Positions 36,562-45,700 of a stretch of DNA of 64,000 nucleotides are shown piece after piece (the stretch's first letter is position 1; every line of letters starts with the position of its first letter). Source of the stretch: CAVWCQ01 sp963753545 (GTDB lineage Bacteria; Chloroflexota; Anaerolineae; Aggregatilineales; Aggregatilineaceae); contig CAVWCQ010000008.1 in assembly GCA_963753545.1 (NCBI GenBank), positions 1,736,001 to 1,800,000 on the forward strand, read 5' to 3'. The notes beneath the pieces are model-generated. The model saw only the letters and a program-made list of their open reading frames with translations. It ran no database searches and was not told the origin of the DNA. A program made the translations under genes and the position numbers.

Positions 36562-36590
36562 TTGATGCTCGGGCCATTCACTGTTATAAT
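36562..36590 (+). promoter_or_regulatory. Sigma70 promoter for the VOC gene
   Basis: TTGATG (36562-36567), 17-base spacer, TATAAT (36585-36590) preceded by TGt. The start codon is 53 bases on. Confidence 0.75.
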
Positions 36591-36642
36591 AGAACAGGCG
36601 TTCCAAGTCTTCTGCCCAGTTGGATAATCGTGGAGGCAAAAC

Positions 36643-37038
36643 ATGATCAACAAGGTTGGGACCGTCTGCATTTATGTCAGTGATCAGGACCGCGCAAAAG
36701 CCTTCTACACCGAGAAACTAGGATTCGAACTGCACACCGATCAGCCCGTTTTTCCGGGTGCAGCAAATCGCTGGTTGGCTGTCGCGCCCAAAGGTGCAGA
36801 GACCGAGGTCATTCTCTATCTGCCTGACGAGAACTGGGAGCACTACAAGCAGGTTGTTGGTAAGTCGCAGGCTGTCACGTTCGACGTATCAGATATGAAG
36901 GCAGTTGTTGCCGATCTCAAAGCAAAGGGGGTGAAATTTACCCAGGAGCCGGACGTTCAGCCCTGGGGCACATTCGCGACGATTGAAGATTCGGAAGGCA
37001 ACCAGATATTGCTGGTCGAGCAGCCTAAAGGCCAATAG
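36643..37038 (+). CDS. VOC superfamily (glyoxalase-like) protein
   Basis: 131 residues. Two beta-alpha-beta-beta-beta modules: GTVCIYVSDQDRAKAFYTEK with LGFELHTDQ, and VTFDVSDMKAVVADLKAKG with FATIEDSEGNQILLVEQ. The last Glu fits a metal ligand. Members include glyoxalases, dioxygenases and antibiotic-binding proteins; nothing selects one here. Monocistronic with its own promoter. Confidence 0.85.
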   Translation: MINKVGTVCIYVSDQDRAKAFYTEKLGFELHTDQPVFPGAANRWLAVAPKGAETEVILYLPDENWEHYKQVVGKSQAVTFDVSDMKAVVADLKAKGVKFTQEPDVQPWGTFATIEDSEGNQILLVEQPKGQ

Positions 37039-37137
37039 GCTGGCTGCATAAGTTCACTAATTCAACTCCCTCAGAAGCAGTTGCAGGCGAGTCGCGGTGC
37101 GGCTCGCTTTTGTTTTGGATTGACGGCGCAATCTTGC

Positions 37138-37875
37138 TTAGGTCGCCCTGTCCCAATTCCCAATCCACCACTCCGCGTAGGGCATGCCGCTGCCGAGCGT
37201 GATTTCTCGCAAAATATTGAGAGCATAGGGCACTTGCCGGAATTCAATGCTGAACACCCCGTTCTGATCGCTCAATATGGCGTATTCCGCCTGGGGATGG
37301 TAGCGGCGCGGCTCACCGGAATTGACCTCGCGTGCCAGAGGGACGCCAATACTGCCTGGATTGAGGATGATCCGATCCTGCCAGCGGCGTTGCAGTTGCA
37401 GATGCGTATGCCCACCGATCAGGATTGTTGCCTCGCAGCCCGCGAACATCGGCTCCAACTCCGTGTCCGGCGTCGAAGCGACAATCTTTTCGCGGTTCGA
37501 ACGGGGTGAACCGTGAAAGCAGAGGCCGTTCTTGCTGCCAATCGTGAACGACAGAGTCGCCTGAAACGTTCGTAGAAAACGCAGATCATCCTCGGATAAC
37601 TGTGCCGCGCACCAGTGAAAGATCGTGTCGCTTTCGTCCAACCCCTGCGGGATGTCCCCTGGAAACCCGTTCAAAATCCAATCGTCGGTGTTGCCCATGA
37701 TCACCGGGCAGTTGAGCGCCTGCACGCGCCGGGTTGCTTCGACTGGCTGGGGGCCAAACTCCACGACATCGCCCAGGCAGATGATCTGGTCCACCTGCTG
37801 CCGTTCGATATCATCCAGCGCGGCATCCAGGGCGACGCCATTGCCGTGAATATCCGATATCAGCGCGATTTTCAT
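37138..37875 (-). CDS. Metallophosphoesterase (YfcE/diadenosine-tetraphosphatase-like)
   Basis: 245 residues. All metal motifs are present in order: ALISDIHGNGVALDAAL, ICLGDVVEFGPQPVEA, VIMGNTDDWILNG, LCFHGSPRSNREK and LIGGHTHLQLQRRW. A soluble cytoplasmic protein without signal peptide. Such enzymes hydrolyse cyclic or linear nucleotide phosphodiesters; the specific substrate is unclear. A degenerate RNase-H-like gene lies just upstream on the same strand. Confidence 0.87.
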   Translation of the reverse strand: MKIALISDIHGNGVALDAALDDIERQQVDQIICLGDVVEFGPQPVEATRRVQALNCPVIMGNTDDWILNGFPGDIPQGLDESDTIFHWCAAQLSEDDLRFLRTFQATLSFTIGSKNGLCFHGSPRSNREKIVASTPDTELEPMFAGCEATILIGGHTHLQLQRRWQDRIILNPGSIGVPLAREVNSGEPRRYHPQAEYAILSDQNGVFSIEFRQVPYALNILREITLGSGMPYAEWWIGNWDRAT

Positions 37876-37895
37876 GGTCTGACCTCACAATCTGT

Positions 37896-38320
37896 TTATT
37901 CCTCCACGGCCTTCTGCGCGGCCTGATCCAGCCCATTGAGCAGCGGAAGCTGTTGGTAATTGCCTTCCAGCACCCATTCGATCTGGACGCGCTTCGCTTC
38001 GGCGAGCAACTGCTCCCACAATTCCTGGTGTTTAACAGGCGATCCCGACGACGTGACCCAGCCCTTTGCTTTCCAACCCTTCACCCAGGCGGTCATCCCC
38101 TTAAAGAGATACTCGTCGGGCAGTAGATGCGCGCCTTTCCCCCATCCGGCAGGCGGCGCAGGGCATCCAGCGCGGCGAGCAGCAGCAGGCGCGGCGTAGT
38201 TGCCGACAAATCACGCCCGGTATGTGTCTCCGGTGTGCCGCTGCGGGCAATGCGGATCGCCCAACCGCCGCGCTTGCGGGCCGGATCGCCCAGCACGCGC
38301 AGCCCGATCTCGGCATCCAC
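37896..38320 (-). pseudogene. RNase-H-like protein lacking catalytic residues, one frameshift
   Basis: The first part, from the GTG at 38320 (DAEIGLRVLGDPARKRGGWA), then ATTPRLLLLAALDALRRLPD, follows the RNase H topology; the frame shifts near 38105 and continues GMTAWVKGWKAKGWVTSSGS, PVKHQELWEQLL. The last part (GWKAKGW, HQELWEQLL) parallels WLPGWVLKGWQRK and NQDLWQALH of the neighbouring RnhA, so this is an old duplicate. The active-site Asp/Glu of RnhA are missing. About 140 residues when joined. It may be a structural relative rather than an enzyme. Confidence 0.55.
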
Positions 38321-38382
38321 CGGGGAAGATGGGGCAGGGGCGGCACTCGGTGTCGGGAGCGGGGGTGGATCGGCCCGTCAGC

Positions 38383-38817
38383 TTATTGCGGGCTGACAGT
38401 TGCCAGATGATCAACGCGCTCGTTGTTCACATTTCCGGCGTGGGCTTTCACCCACTTCCAGATGATCGTGTGGCGCAGCGTCTCGCGGTGGAGCGCCTGC
38501 CACAGGTCCTGATTTTTCACTTCGCCCGTTTTGCGCTGCCAGCCTTTGAGCACCCAGCCGGGCAGCCATTCGCTGATCCCCTTCTTCACATACTCGGAAT
38601 CCGTGTAGAAGACGATCTCGCTGGCGCTGTCCAGGGAGCGCAGCGCCTGCACGGCGGCGGTGAGTTCCATGCGGTTGTTGGTCGTATCCGGCTCCGCGCC
38701 GCTGAGTTCTTTGGTACGCCCGTCTTCCGCGATCAACAGCGCGCCCCAACCGCCGGCTCCGGGATTGGGGGATGCGCCGCCGTCGCTGTAAATGGTCACA
38801 CGGGGGAGATCAGCCAT
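38383..38817 (-). CDS. rnhA: Ribonuclease HI
   Basis: 144 residues. Cuts RNA in RNA:DNA hybrids. Catalytic residues are all visible: Asp12 (YSDGGASPNPG), Glu51 (NNRMELTAAV), Asp73 (FYTDSEYV) and Asp137 (NNERVDHLA), with His126 in the KAHAGN loop. The basic handle GWVLKGWQRKTGEV is present. The start ATG at 38817 is chosen because the family begins just before the first beta strand. A degenerate paralogue follows on the same strand. Confidence 0.95.
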   Translation of the reverse strand: MADLPRVTIYSDGGASPNPGAGGWGALLIAEDGRTKELSGAEPDTTNNRMELTAAVQALRSLDSASEIVFYTDSEYVKKGISEWLPGWVLKGWQRKTGEVKNQDLWQALHRETLRHTIIWKWVKAHAGNVNNERVDHLATVSPQ

Positions 38818-38860
38818 GATGTCAGTCCTTATAAGAAGATACTTGAATGGGCCAATGGTG

Positions 38861-39956
38861 TCACGAATGATTGTTATTCCGCCGCAGGAAACGTCGCCCA
38901 GGGCGCAAAATCGAGCGGTCCGATATCCAGGGCGCATAGGGGGCCATCGTCAGGGCAGCCAGCCGCAGCAGCACCGTATCGTAATTCACCCGCCAACCCG
39001 CGAAGTCCCGCCAGCACTGGTCACGATCCGCGCGCAGCGGCACACCGACTTCAGCCAGTTCATCGTAAACCGCGTCGTACTCCTCCCGGCTGATGCTGAT
39101 CGGGTCCGTTGGCTTGGGGTGTGGATCATAAACGATGCCGAAAAAGTCGGCAATAGCGCGCAGCGCGATATAGCCGCCCCGAATGCATAATTCCGCCTGC
39201 GGATGCGCGGGGGCAGATCCAGAGTCGAGGCGTAGATGGCGGCGGCATCCAACACGGTGCCCGCTGCCGTGAGCCAGGATCGTTCCGGGCGCGGGGATCG
39301 GAAAAAAACCAGCGCCGCCAGCGAAGTATGCGTTTCCTCCACATCCGAGAACCAGACTTCCCAGCCTTGCCACAAACTCGGCAGCTAATCCAGCCCCTGG
39401 ATGCGATAGGCGCGGGTGATCATCTCGGCGGCGGAGGGCGGCGATCCGGCGCGAACTCTCAAGCAGGGTGACGGACGTCTCGCGGCGGGAAAATGCGCCA
39501 TACATCGTCGGCAGATAGGAGATCAGGAGCGCGATCAGGATCAGGCCAATGGCCGCTTCGGAAAAGACCGTGAGCATGACGATCAGGCTGTCGTGCGATC
39601 AAAGCCGAGCGTAAATAGTGACGATCCGCTGAGAGTGAAGGCATCGTAAACGGGCCGGATGCCCAACGCCCAGAAGATCACATATAGCCTGCGCCGATCA
39701 GCATCAGCCAGAGCACCGGCAGGGATAAGAGGCTGATGGGCGCGTAAAAAGCCATGATGCGATCCCGCTCCTCGTAGGAGTTAGCCCGGTTTGCGCGCCA
39801 ATCGAATACCCGCCGCCATCCCAAAAAGAGGACCGCCGCAATGGCATCGCGGGCGCTGCGCGGCAGGACCAGCACGCGAACGGCTGAGTACAGCGTGCGC
39901 ATGACGATCAGCACGCCCAGGAGCAGGACGAAAAGACGAACAAGCTGTTCAGTCAT
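38861..39956 (-). pseudogene. Channel-like membrane protein, several frameshifts
   Basis: N-terminal helix (LVRLFVLLLGVLIVMRTLYS) and another (SLLSLPVLWLMLIGAGYM) precede a pore-loop-like segment, TLSGSSLFTLGFD, which resembles an ion-channel selectivity loop. A third helix (EAAIGLILIALLISYLPTMY) follows, then a large soluble domain (GWEVWFSDVEETHTSLAALV, PRPERSWLTAAGTVLDAAAI, PISISREEYDAVYDELAEVG, WISDRSILRPGRR). At least four frame changes are needed (near 39675, 39440, 39385 and 39180). It lies in the frameshift-rich zone before the Clp-like gene. Ion transport is inferred only from the pore-like motif. Confidence 0.5.
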
Positions 39957-40047
39957 GGGTGATTGGTTGGATTAGTCAACGGAGCGCAGTTCCATCTGTT
40001 TTGCTACCAGGATTGTAAGGTGAAGAAAAGAAATACCCAAACCGCCA

Positions 40048-40056
40048 TGTTATAAT
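40048..40056 (+). promoter_or_regulatory. Extended -10 promoter upstream of the Clp/RF2-like gene
   Basis: TGTTATAAT is a perfect extended -10, 51 bases before the ATG at 40107. No -35 is recognisable, which is tolerable for this promoter class. Confidence 0.6.
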
Positions 40057-40106
40057 ATTGAGATGATTTCAGCAAGGGCAACGATAGTTCGCAGGCCAAA
40101 CTCACT

Positions 40107-43100
40107 ATGAAATTTAAATTTCATCTGTTCATCCAGAAACACCAGAACCAGACCTACACGGTGATGCCGATCCCGTTTTATGATCTGGCGACCTTCGGCC
40201 CCAATATGGACGAATGAAGGCGGACCTGGCCGAGGCGATCGAAGAGCGCGTTGGCGAGATGCATCCACAGCATTTGCAGTCGCTCGAATATGATCCCAAG
40301 CTGTCGATGCGCAAGATCGAAGGTGGAGCTTCGTCCGGTGGATCGCAAGAACGCACAAGAAGCGCCGCGAACAGATTCGACTGCTGTTCAGCGTGCTGGT
40401 CAAAGCCGGAAGAGGATGGTCAGTTGATCGTCACCGTGCCGCGCCTGGGTACGCCGCCGCTGACGTTTTACGCCTATAACTGGGATGAACTCGAAGAAAC
40501 CGCCCGGTTGGAGATCCAGCTGGCTGGACGAGATGACGCTCGAAGGAATCTGCAGCCGTTCCGCCACGCGCGCAGCGAGTATATGGAAACGCTGGAAGTG
40601 GATGTCGAACTCAAAAAGGCCAAAGATCGCCAGGAAGCAGTCTGCCGTTTTTTTTCGGGCGCGAGGAGGGCGATAACTTCTGGGCGCTGAAAGAAGATCG
40701 GCGTGAATATGACCGCCCAGGCAGCCGAGGGACGGTTCCGGCGCGCTTATCACCGCGAGGACGAGGTCGAAGCCATTCTGCAAATTCTGATCGGCGTCGC
40801 GGCATAACAGCGTGCTTGTCACCGGGCCGGCTGAATCCGGCAAGACGGCGGTGATTCACGAAGTCGTGCGGCGCCTGCAATCGGGCGACTGCGACGAACT
40901 GCTGCAAGGGCGCGAGGTGTGGATGCTCACGCCGGACCGGATCATCGCCGGGGCGCAGTTCGTCGGGACGTGGGAAGAGCGCATCAATAACATCGTGGAC
41001 GAGATGTCGCAAAACGCGCCATATCCTCGTACGTGCCCGATCTGCCGGGGCTGCTGGAAGTGGGGCGCTGGTCCAAAAGTGATGCGAACGTCGCGATGGC
41101 GCTCAAGCCGCATATTGCCAGCGGAGAAGTCGATCATGATCGGGGAAGCGTCGCCGGAACGGCTGGCGATGGGCGAAAATGTCGGGCCGAGCTTCGTCAA
41201 CCTGTTCCGCCGGGTGGAGATTTGCGGGCTGGGCGAAGACGAAACGCTCTCGCTGCTGAGCAACGTGGCGCGCGACCTGGAACGCGATTTGAATATCCGC
41301 GTGCAGCCGGACGCGATCCAGGCCAGCGTGCACTCAGCCGCCGCTTCTGGCCGTACCGCGCCTTCCCTGGCAAGGCGATCCGCCTGCTGGAAGAAACCGC
41401 CGCCGATATCGACCGCCAGGGAGTCGAACCGCCGCCTGCGCCCAGCGCGCGGGCAGTCTGCTGCGGCGCATCCGCACGCACGCGCATCGGGCGGCAGAAC
41501 GTGATCGAGACTTTCGCCCGCTTCTGCGGTCTGCCGGAATTTATCGTCAACGACGAGGCGCGGATGTCGCTGGACGAGGTCGAGGGCTACTTCCGCGAGC
41601 GGATCCTGGGACAGGATGAAGCGGTTGAGGCGATGGTCGATCTGGTGGCGACGGTCAAAGCCGGGCTGAACGATCCGCACAAGCCGCTCGGCACGTTCCT
41701 GTTCATCGGCCCGACCGGGTGTCGGCAAGACGCAGATGGCGAAAACCGCTGGCCTCCTATCTCTTCGGCGACGAGGCGCGGCTGATCCGCTTCGACATGA
41801 GCGAATACAGCGATCTGGATGGGGTGGTGCGCTTGATCGGCGCGTTTAACCAGGATGGCGAACTGACGCGGCGCGTGCGCGAGCAGCCATTCAGCGTGGT
41901 GCTGCTGGATGAATTTGAGAAGGCGTCGCCGCGCATTTATGACATCTTCTTGCAGGTGTTGGGCGAGGGGCGTCTGACCGATGCTGCCGGGAAAACGACC
42001 TTTTTCCACAACGCGATCCTGGTCCTGACGAGCAACCTGGGCGGCACGTCGAAGGCGTTCCGGCCGCCGGGATTCGCGGTATGGCGAGACCGCCGATCCG
42101 AGGGTGATCAACGCGACACTGAAGGAGCATTATCTCACCGAGATCGAGCAGTACTTCCGCCCGGAATTCGTCAACCGCCTCGATAAGATCGTCGTCTTTG
42201 GGCAGCTCAGTCCCGCAGGCGGTGCGCGATATCGCCCGGCGCGAACTGAACGAGATTCTGACTGCGCGACGGCATCACGCGGCGCAATATCCTGGTGGAG
42301 ATCGACGACGCCGTGATCGATCTGGTGCTGGAACACGGCTACAGCCCCGAATATGGCGCGCGCCCGCTCAAGCGCGAGATCGAGCGGCGGGTCGTGGCTC
42401 CGATGGCGCGTCCTTTGGCGCAGCGCGGCATGCAGCGATCAAAACCTGCTGCGGGTCGCCGTGGAGGATAAGGAACTCACCCTCAAGACGGTGCCGATTG
42501 ACGATGCCGGGCAGAAAAGCACGGTGCATCTGATCGGCGGGCTGGACAATGCTGCCTCACGCAAGCAGCGGCTGGACCTCTCGCAGTTGGTGGAAGGTTT
42601 TGCCGCGCTGCGCCGCAAGCTGGCAGACTGGACCGAATCCGAACTGGTCAAGGAGATGATGCGCGAGAAAGACGCGCTGATCTCGTCGGCCCATGCCTCG
42701 GACTTCTGGCAGGATCGTGCTGACGCCACCGACAGCATGCGCCGCTTCTACTTCCTGGATCGCCTGACGCGGCGCATCCGGCAGTTACAGGAGCGGGCGG
42801 AATACCTGGAAGACTTCGCCGTGCTGGTCAGCCGGGAGCGCGATATGCGCTACCAGACCGAACTGGCGCGCGATTATGAAGACCTCTACAACAATGTCAG
42901 CTACCTGGATATCGAACTGCTGACGGCGCGGCTGCCGCACCGCAACCAGGCGATCATGCTGATCAGCCCGATGGGGATCGTCGCCCACGTCGCCCGATAA
43001 GCCAGTCGGAAGAATGGCCGCGCCGCCTGTCGGAAATGTACCTGAGCTGGGCGGAGCGTAAGGGTTATGACCGGGAATGTACGTGCTGGCTCCCGAAGAA

Positions 43101-43612
43101 GCAGGCCAGGAGAGTTTCGTGCACATCATGGCGGGGAATTTCCAGGATGTGATGAAGCGCTACCACCGCTACGGGCACACGGACGAGATCGCGCTGTGGT
43201 TCGATGGCAGCAACGTCTTCGGCTTCCTCAAGGGCGAACGCGGGCTGCACCGCCTGCTCTCACGCGGGGAGACGGGTACGGAGGAGATCGCGCGGGTGCA
43301 GGTCTTCGCGCTGCCGGATGGCTCCGATCTGGGCAAGTGGCTGGCCGATTACCAGCGCATCAAGACTGGACATTGACGAGGGACGGCAGTCCGCCCCGCC
43401 GCAGGAACGCCACTCGGTGATCCGCGTTGTACAGCCTGGACAAGGGCGAACGGTATGTGCGGGATCAGCGGACCGGGGTACGCCTGAGCAATATCAAGGA
43501 CGTGATGGGGCGGGGCATGATCGATGAGCTGATCCTGGCCTACCTGAAGTCCGAAGAGGCGGCGATTGGCTGGGAGGATCGTTTCCCGCCGACGTTCCCA
43601 TTTGAGCAGTAG
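40107..43612 (+). pseudogene. ClpB/ClpC-like double AAA+ ATPase fused to an RF2-like C-terminal part, many frameshifts
   Basis: Starts MKFKFHLFIQKHQNQTYTVM. An N-terminal domain of about 230 residues is followed by AAA+ module 1 (Walker A VTGPAESGKTAVIHE; aromatic pore segment IAGAQFVGTWEER) and module 2 (FIGPTGVGKT after frame correction; VLLDEFEKASPRIYDIFLQV; TSNLGG; EHGYSPEYGARPLKREIE). Module 2 lacks the GYVGY pore loop. From about 42560 the chain parallels release factor 2: SDFWQDRADA, HRNQAIMLISPMG, EEWPRRLSEMYLSWAERKGY, LAPEEAGQESFV, FGFLKGERGLHRLLS and VIRVYSLDKGERYVRD. At least ten frame changes are needed; if real, the gene is dead, if errors, it encodes about 1,160 residues. Confidence 0.7.
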
Positions 43613-44005
43613 CGAAAAGCTGTTTCACCGCAAAAGGTGTTCAATGGAAATCGTCCGATCGTCGCGTTGAGGCTGTTATGCACATACGATGAAGGTGAAA
43701 ATACAACAGACAGCCTGGAAATGATATAAAAGGGGGTGTAAATATATCTTTAGGGGCCGAAGTTATCAACTAACTATCTTTGTGATGGTATTACACTAGC
43801 CGGAAATTCTCATAAGTTACTCACTTCAGGCCACTTTCTTCTCGTGGCGATCCACGCCACATTGTTTTTTGGGGGGTCATCCTAACCGTTTACTAACTTT
43901 GGCCCTGGCCCAGAAAAAACGAGAGGCAAAGCTGCGGAACACCTATCCAAATTATAGCACATGTGTTCTATTTGCGTCAAGGCCCTTTCGCAAAGTAGGG
44001 GAAAA
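43613..44005. other. Intergenic region, AT-rich, nothing recognised
   Basis: No convincing frame on either strand. Some A/T runs and a short inverted pair CGTGGCGATCCACG are visible; no terminator with a T-run follows the Clp-like gene. It marks the change to the AT-rich accessory block. Confidence 0.4.
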
Positions 44006-44437
44006 ATGTGGAAAAATCTAATCGCCAAACTCGATGCTAAGTGTACATTTTATCCACCTGCAAGTGTCGATCAGATTGCCGAGGTTGAGAGGCGATTGGG
44101 CTTGATTCTGCCGCCTGATCTGGTGGGGTTGCTGCAAGAGACAAATGGTGTTCGCGGATCAGACTATCTTTATGATTTTCTCAATACTGAACAAATAACA
44201 AAGGTAAATCTCCAAATTCGGGGATGGAATGTTTCGAGTGAAATATATATGCCATTGGACTGCTTTCTATTCTTTGCCTCTCCTGGCAACGGAGATCAGT
44301 TTGGTTACGCAATTACCACAGGTGGACAGTTCGCAAATATTCATGGTTGGAATCACGAAACAGACAGTCGCCCGTTCGTTGCTTTCCATTTGGCGCAATT
44401 TGTAGAGCAGTGGATTCAGGGAAAAATCAAGATATGA
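44006..44437 (+). CDS. SMI1/KNR4 (SUKH) family protein
   Basis: 143 residues. The N-terminal signature is clear: DQIAEVERRLGLILPPDLVG, then LLQETNGVRGSDYLYDFLNT, and a hydrophobic core FLFFASPGNGDQFGYAIT. SUKH proteins often act as immunity proteins against nuclease toxins, but many are stand-alone; no toxin gene is beside this one. AGGGG precedes the ATG at 44006, so the ATG at 43961 is less likely. Base composition is AT-rich relative to neighbours, suggesting acquisition. Confidence 0.8.
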   Translation: MWKNLIAKLDAKCTFYPPASVDQIAEVERRLGLILPPDLVGLLQETNGVRGSDYLYDFLNTEQITKVNLQIRGWNVSSEIYMPLDCFLFFASPGNGDQFGYAITTGGQFANIHGWNHETDSRPFVAFHLAQFVEQWIQGKIKI

Positions 44438-44492
44438 TATTAATACACAACCCGCTGATGCTTCCGATAGAGGAGTAAAAGGAGAGGTACGG

Positions 44493-44717
44493 ATGGGCGT
44501 TCAGTTGAATATCTCGTATGAAACCCTGGTCGATCTCGTTGAGCAGCTTCCTGAAGATCAGCAGCGCGATCTTATGCAGCGCTTGCAGGATCGTACTCAG
44601 GGACGCGAAATGACGCTCGATGATAAGATCGCACTGCTGCGGTCTGCTCAAATTGACAGAGATGTGAAGGAAGAACCGTCACCCCGACGCGAGGACTGGT
44701 ATGACGACGAGCGCTAA
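44493..44717 (+). CDS. Antitoxin of a PIN-toxin module (putative)
   Basis: 74 residues, acidic and helical: MGVQLNISYETLVDLVEQLP, then EDQQRDLMQRLQDRTQGRE. Strong GGAGAGG binding site. It overlaps the PIN gene by 17 bases, the usual antitoxin-toxin arrangement. No DNA-binding fold is obvious in the short sequence, so the antitoxin class is not assigned; the C-terminal DRDVKEEPSPRREDWYDDE may be the toxin-wrapping tail. Confidence 0.65.
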   Translation: MGVQLNISYETLVDLVEQLPEDQQRDLMQRLQDRTQGREMTLDDKIALLRSAQIDRDVKEEPSPRREDWYDDER

Positions 44718-45150
44718 GGCTTTCGTAGATACGAATGTTCTTTTACGCGCAATGGTTCCTCAAATGGCCCTGCACTCCGAATTTGAAGCGCTAATTCTGC
44801 AAATGTGGGGCGATGAGGTTGAGTTGTGGATTAGCCGCCAAGTCATTCGCGAGTACTTAGTCCAAGTGACGCATCCCAACACCTTCATTCCGCCCCTGAC
44901 CCTTGCTCAGGTTGTAGAGCATGTCGAGACACTCCAAGCGCTTTTTCGGATTGCAGATGATACATATGAAGTAATGGCTCAACTGCTCTCGTTGCTCAAA
45001 ACACACCCAACGCGAGGGAAGCAAATCCATGACGCCAATATTGTAGCGACGATGCTCACCTATGGAGTTGATACCTTGTTGACGCTTAATCTCGATGATA
45101 TGCGTCGATTTGAGAATAAGATCACGGTGATATCAATAACAGGACAGTAG
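44701..45150 (+). CDS. PIN-domain ribonuclease toxin
   Basis: 149 residues. The conserved acidic residues of PIN nucleases are visible: KAFVDTNVLLRAM (first Asp), a Glu in VIREYLVQVTHP, KQIHDANIVATMLTYGVD (central Asp) and LTLNLDDMRRF (last Asp). Such toxins cut tRNA or mRNA and depend on Mg. The start overlaps the antitoxin gene by 17 bases. All key residues are intact, so activity is expected. Confidence 0.85.
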   Translation: MTTSAKAFVDTNVLLRAMVPQMALHSEFEALILQMWGDEVELWISRQVIREYLVQVTHPNTFIPPLTLAQVVEHVETLQALFRIADDTYEVMAQLLSLLKTHPTRGKQIHDANIVATMLTYGVDTLLTLNLDDMRRFENKITVISITGQ

Positions 45151-45162
45151 CATCGAGTTTTT

Positions 45163-45696
45163 CTACGCCCACTCGCGGTCCAAAATTGCATACACAAATT
45201 CGTCGCTCCAACCGCCGTTCCACCAGATCGATTCACGCAGATGCCCATCGCGCACCATGCCGAGCTTTTCCATCACACGGGCCGAGGCAGCGTTGTTGGC
45301 GTTACAGAAGGCGATCACACGGTGCGCGCCTACCTGATGAAAGGCGAAATCGAGCATAGCGCGGGCGGCTTCCGACGCATAACCTTTTCCCCAGTGATCC
45401 GGATGAATGGCCCAGCCGATCTCCCACTCGCGGGCCTCAAGGCGGAGCAGGGCCAGCTTGACGTGACCGATCAGCCCATCATCGGGCGGGACGGTTACGC
45501 CCAGACGGTAAAAGGTGCGCGGCGATTCCTGCGCTTTGGCCTGGATGTCACGAATCATCTGGCGCACGGCGTCCGGGCTGGGGATCACTTCGGTTTCGTA
45601 GCGGTGAGTCTCAGCGCGCTGCTGGTAGTCCCAGACGGCGGGAAAATCGTCGTCGCGGAATTCGCGCAGAAGGAGGCGGGGTGTGGTCAGGTGCAT
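45163..45696 (-). CDS. GNAT family N-acetyltransferase
   Basis: 177 residues. Typical RimJ/L-like start TTPRLLLREFRDDDFPAVWD, then GWAIHPDHWGKGYASEAARA (motif A with GKGYAS), and AFCNANNAASARVMEKLGM (motif B). ATG at 45696 gives the usual N-terminus; longer frames upstream run into the PhoD gene in another frame. The substrate is unknown. The stop lies close to the PIN toxin gene, on the opposite strand. Confidence 0.88.
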   Translation of the reverse strand: MHLTTPRLLLREFRDDDFPAVWDYQQRAETHRYETEVIPSPDAVRQMIRDIQAKAQESPRTFYRLGVTVPPDDGLIGHVKLALLRLEAREWEIGWAIHPDHWGKGYASEAARAMLDFAFHQVGAHRVIAFCNANNAASARVMEKLGMVRDGHLRESIWWNGGWSDEFVYAILDREWA

Positions 45697-45700
45697 GATA

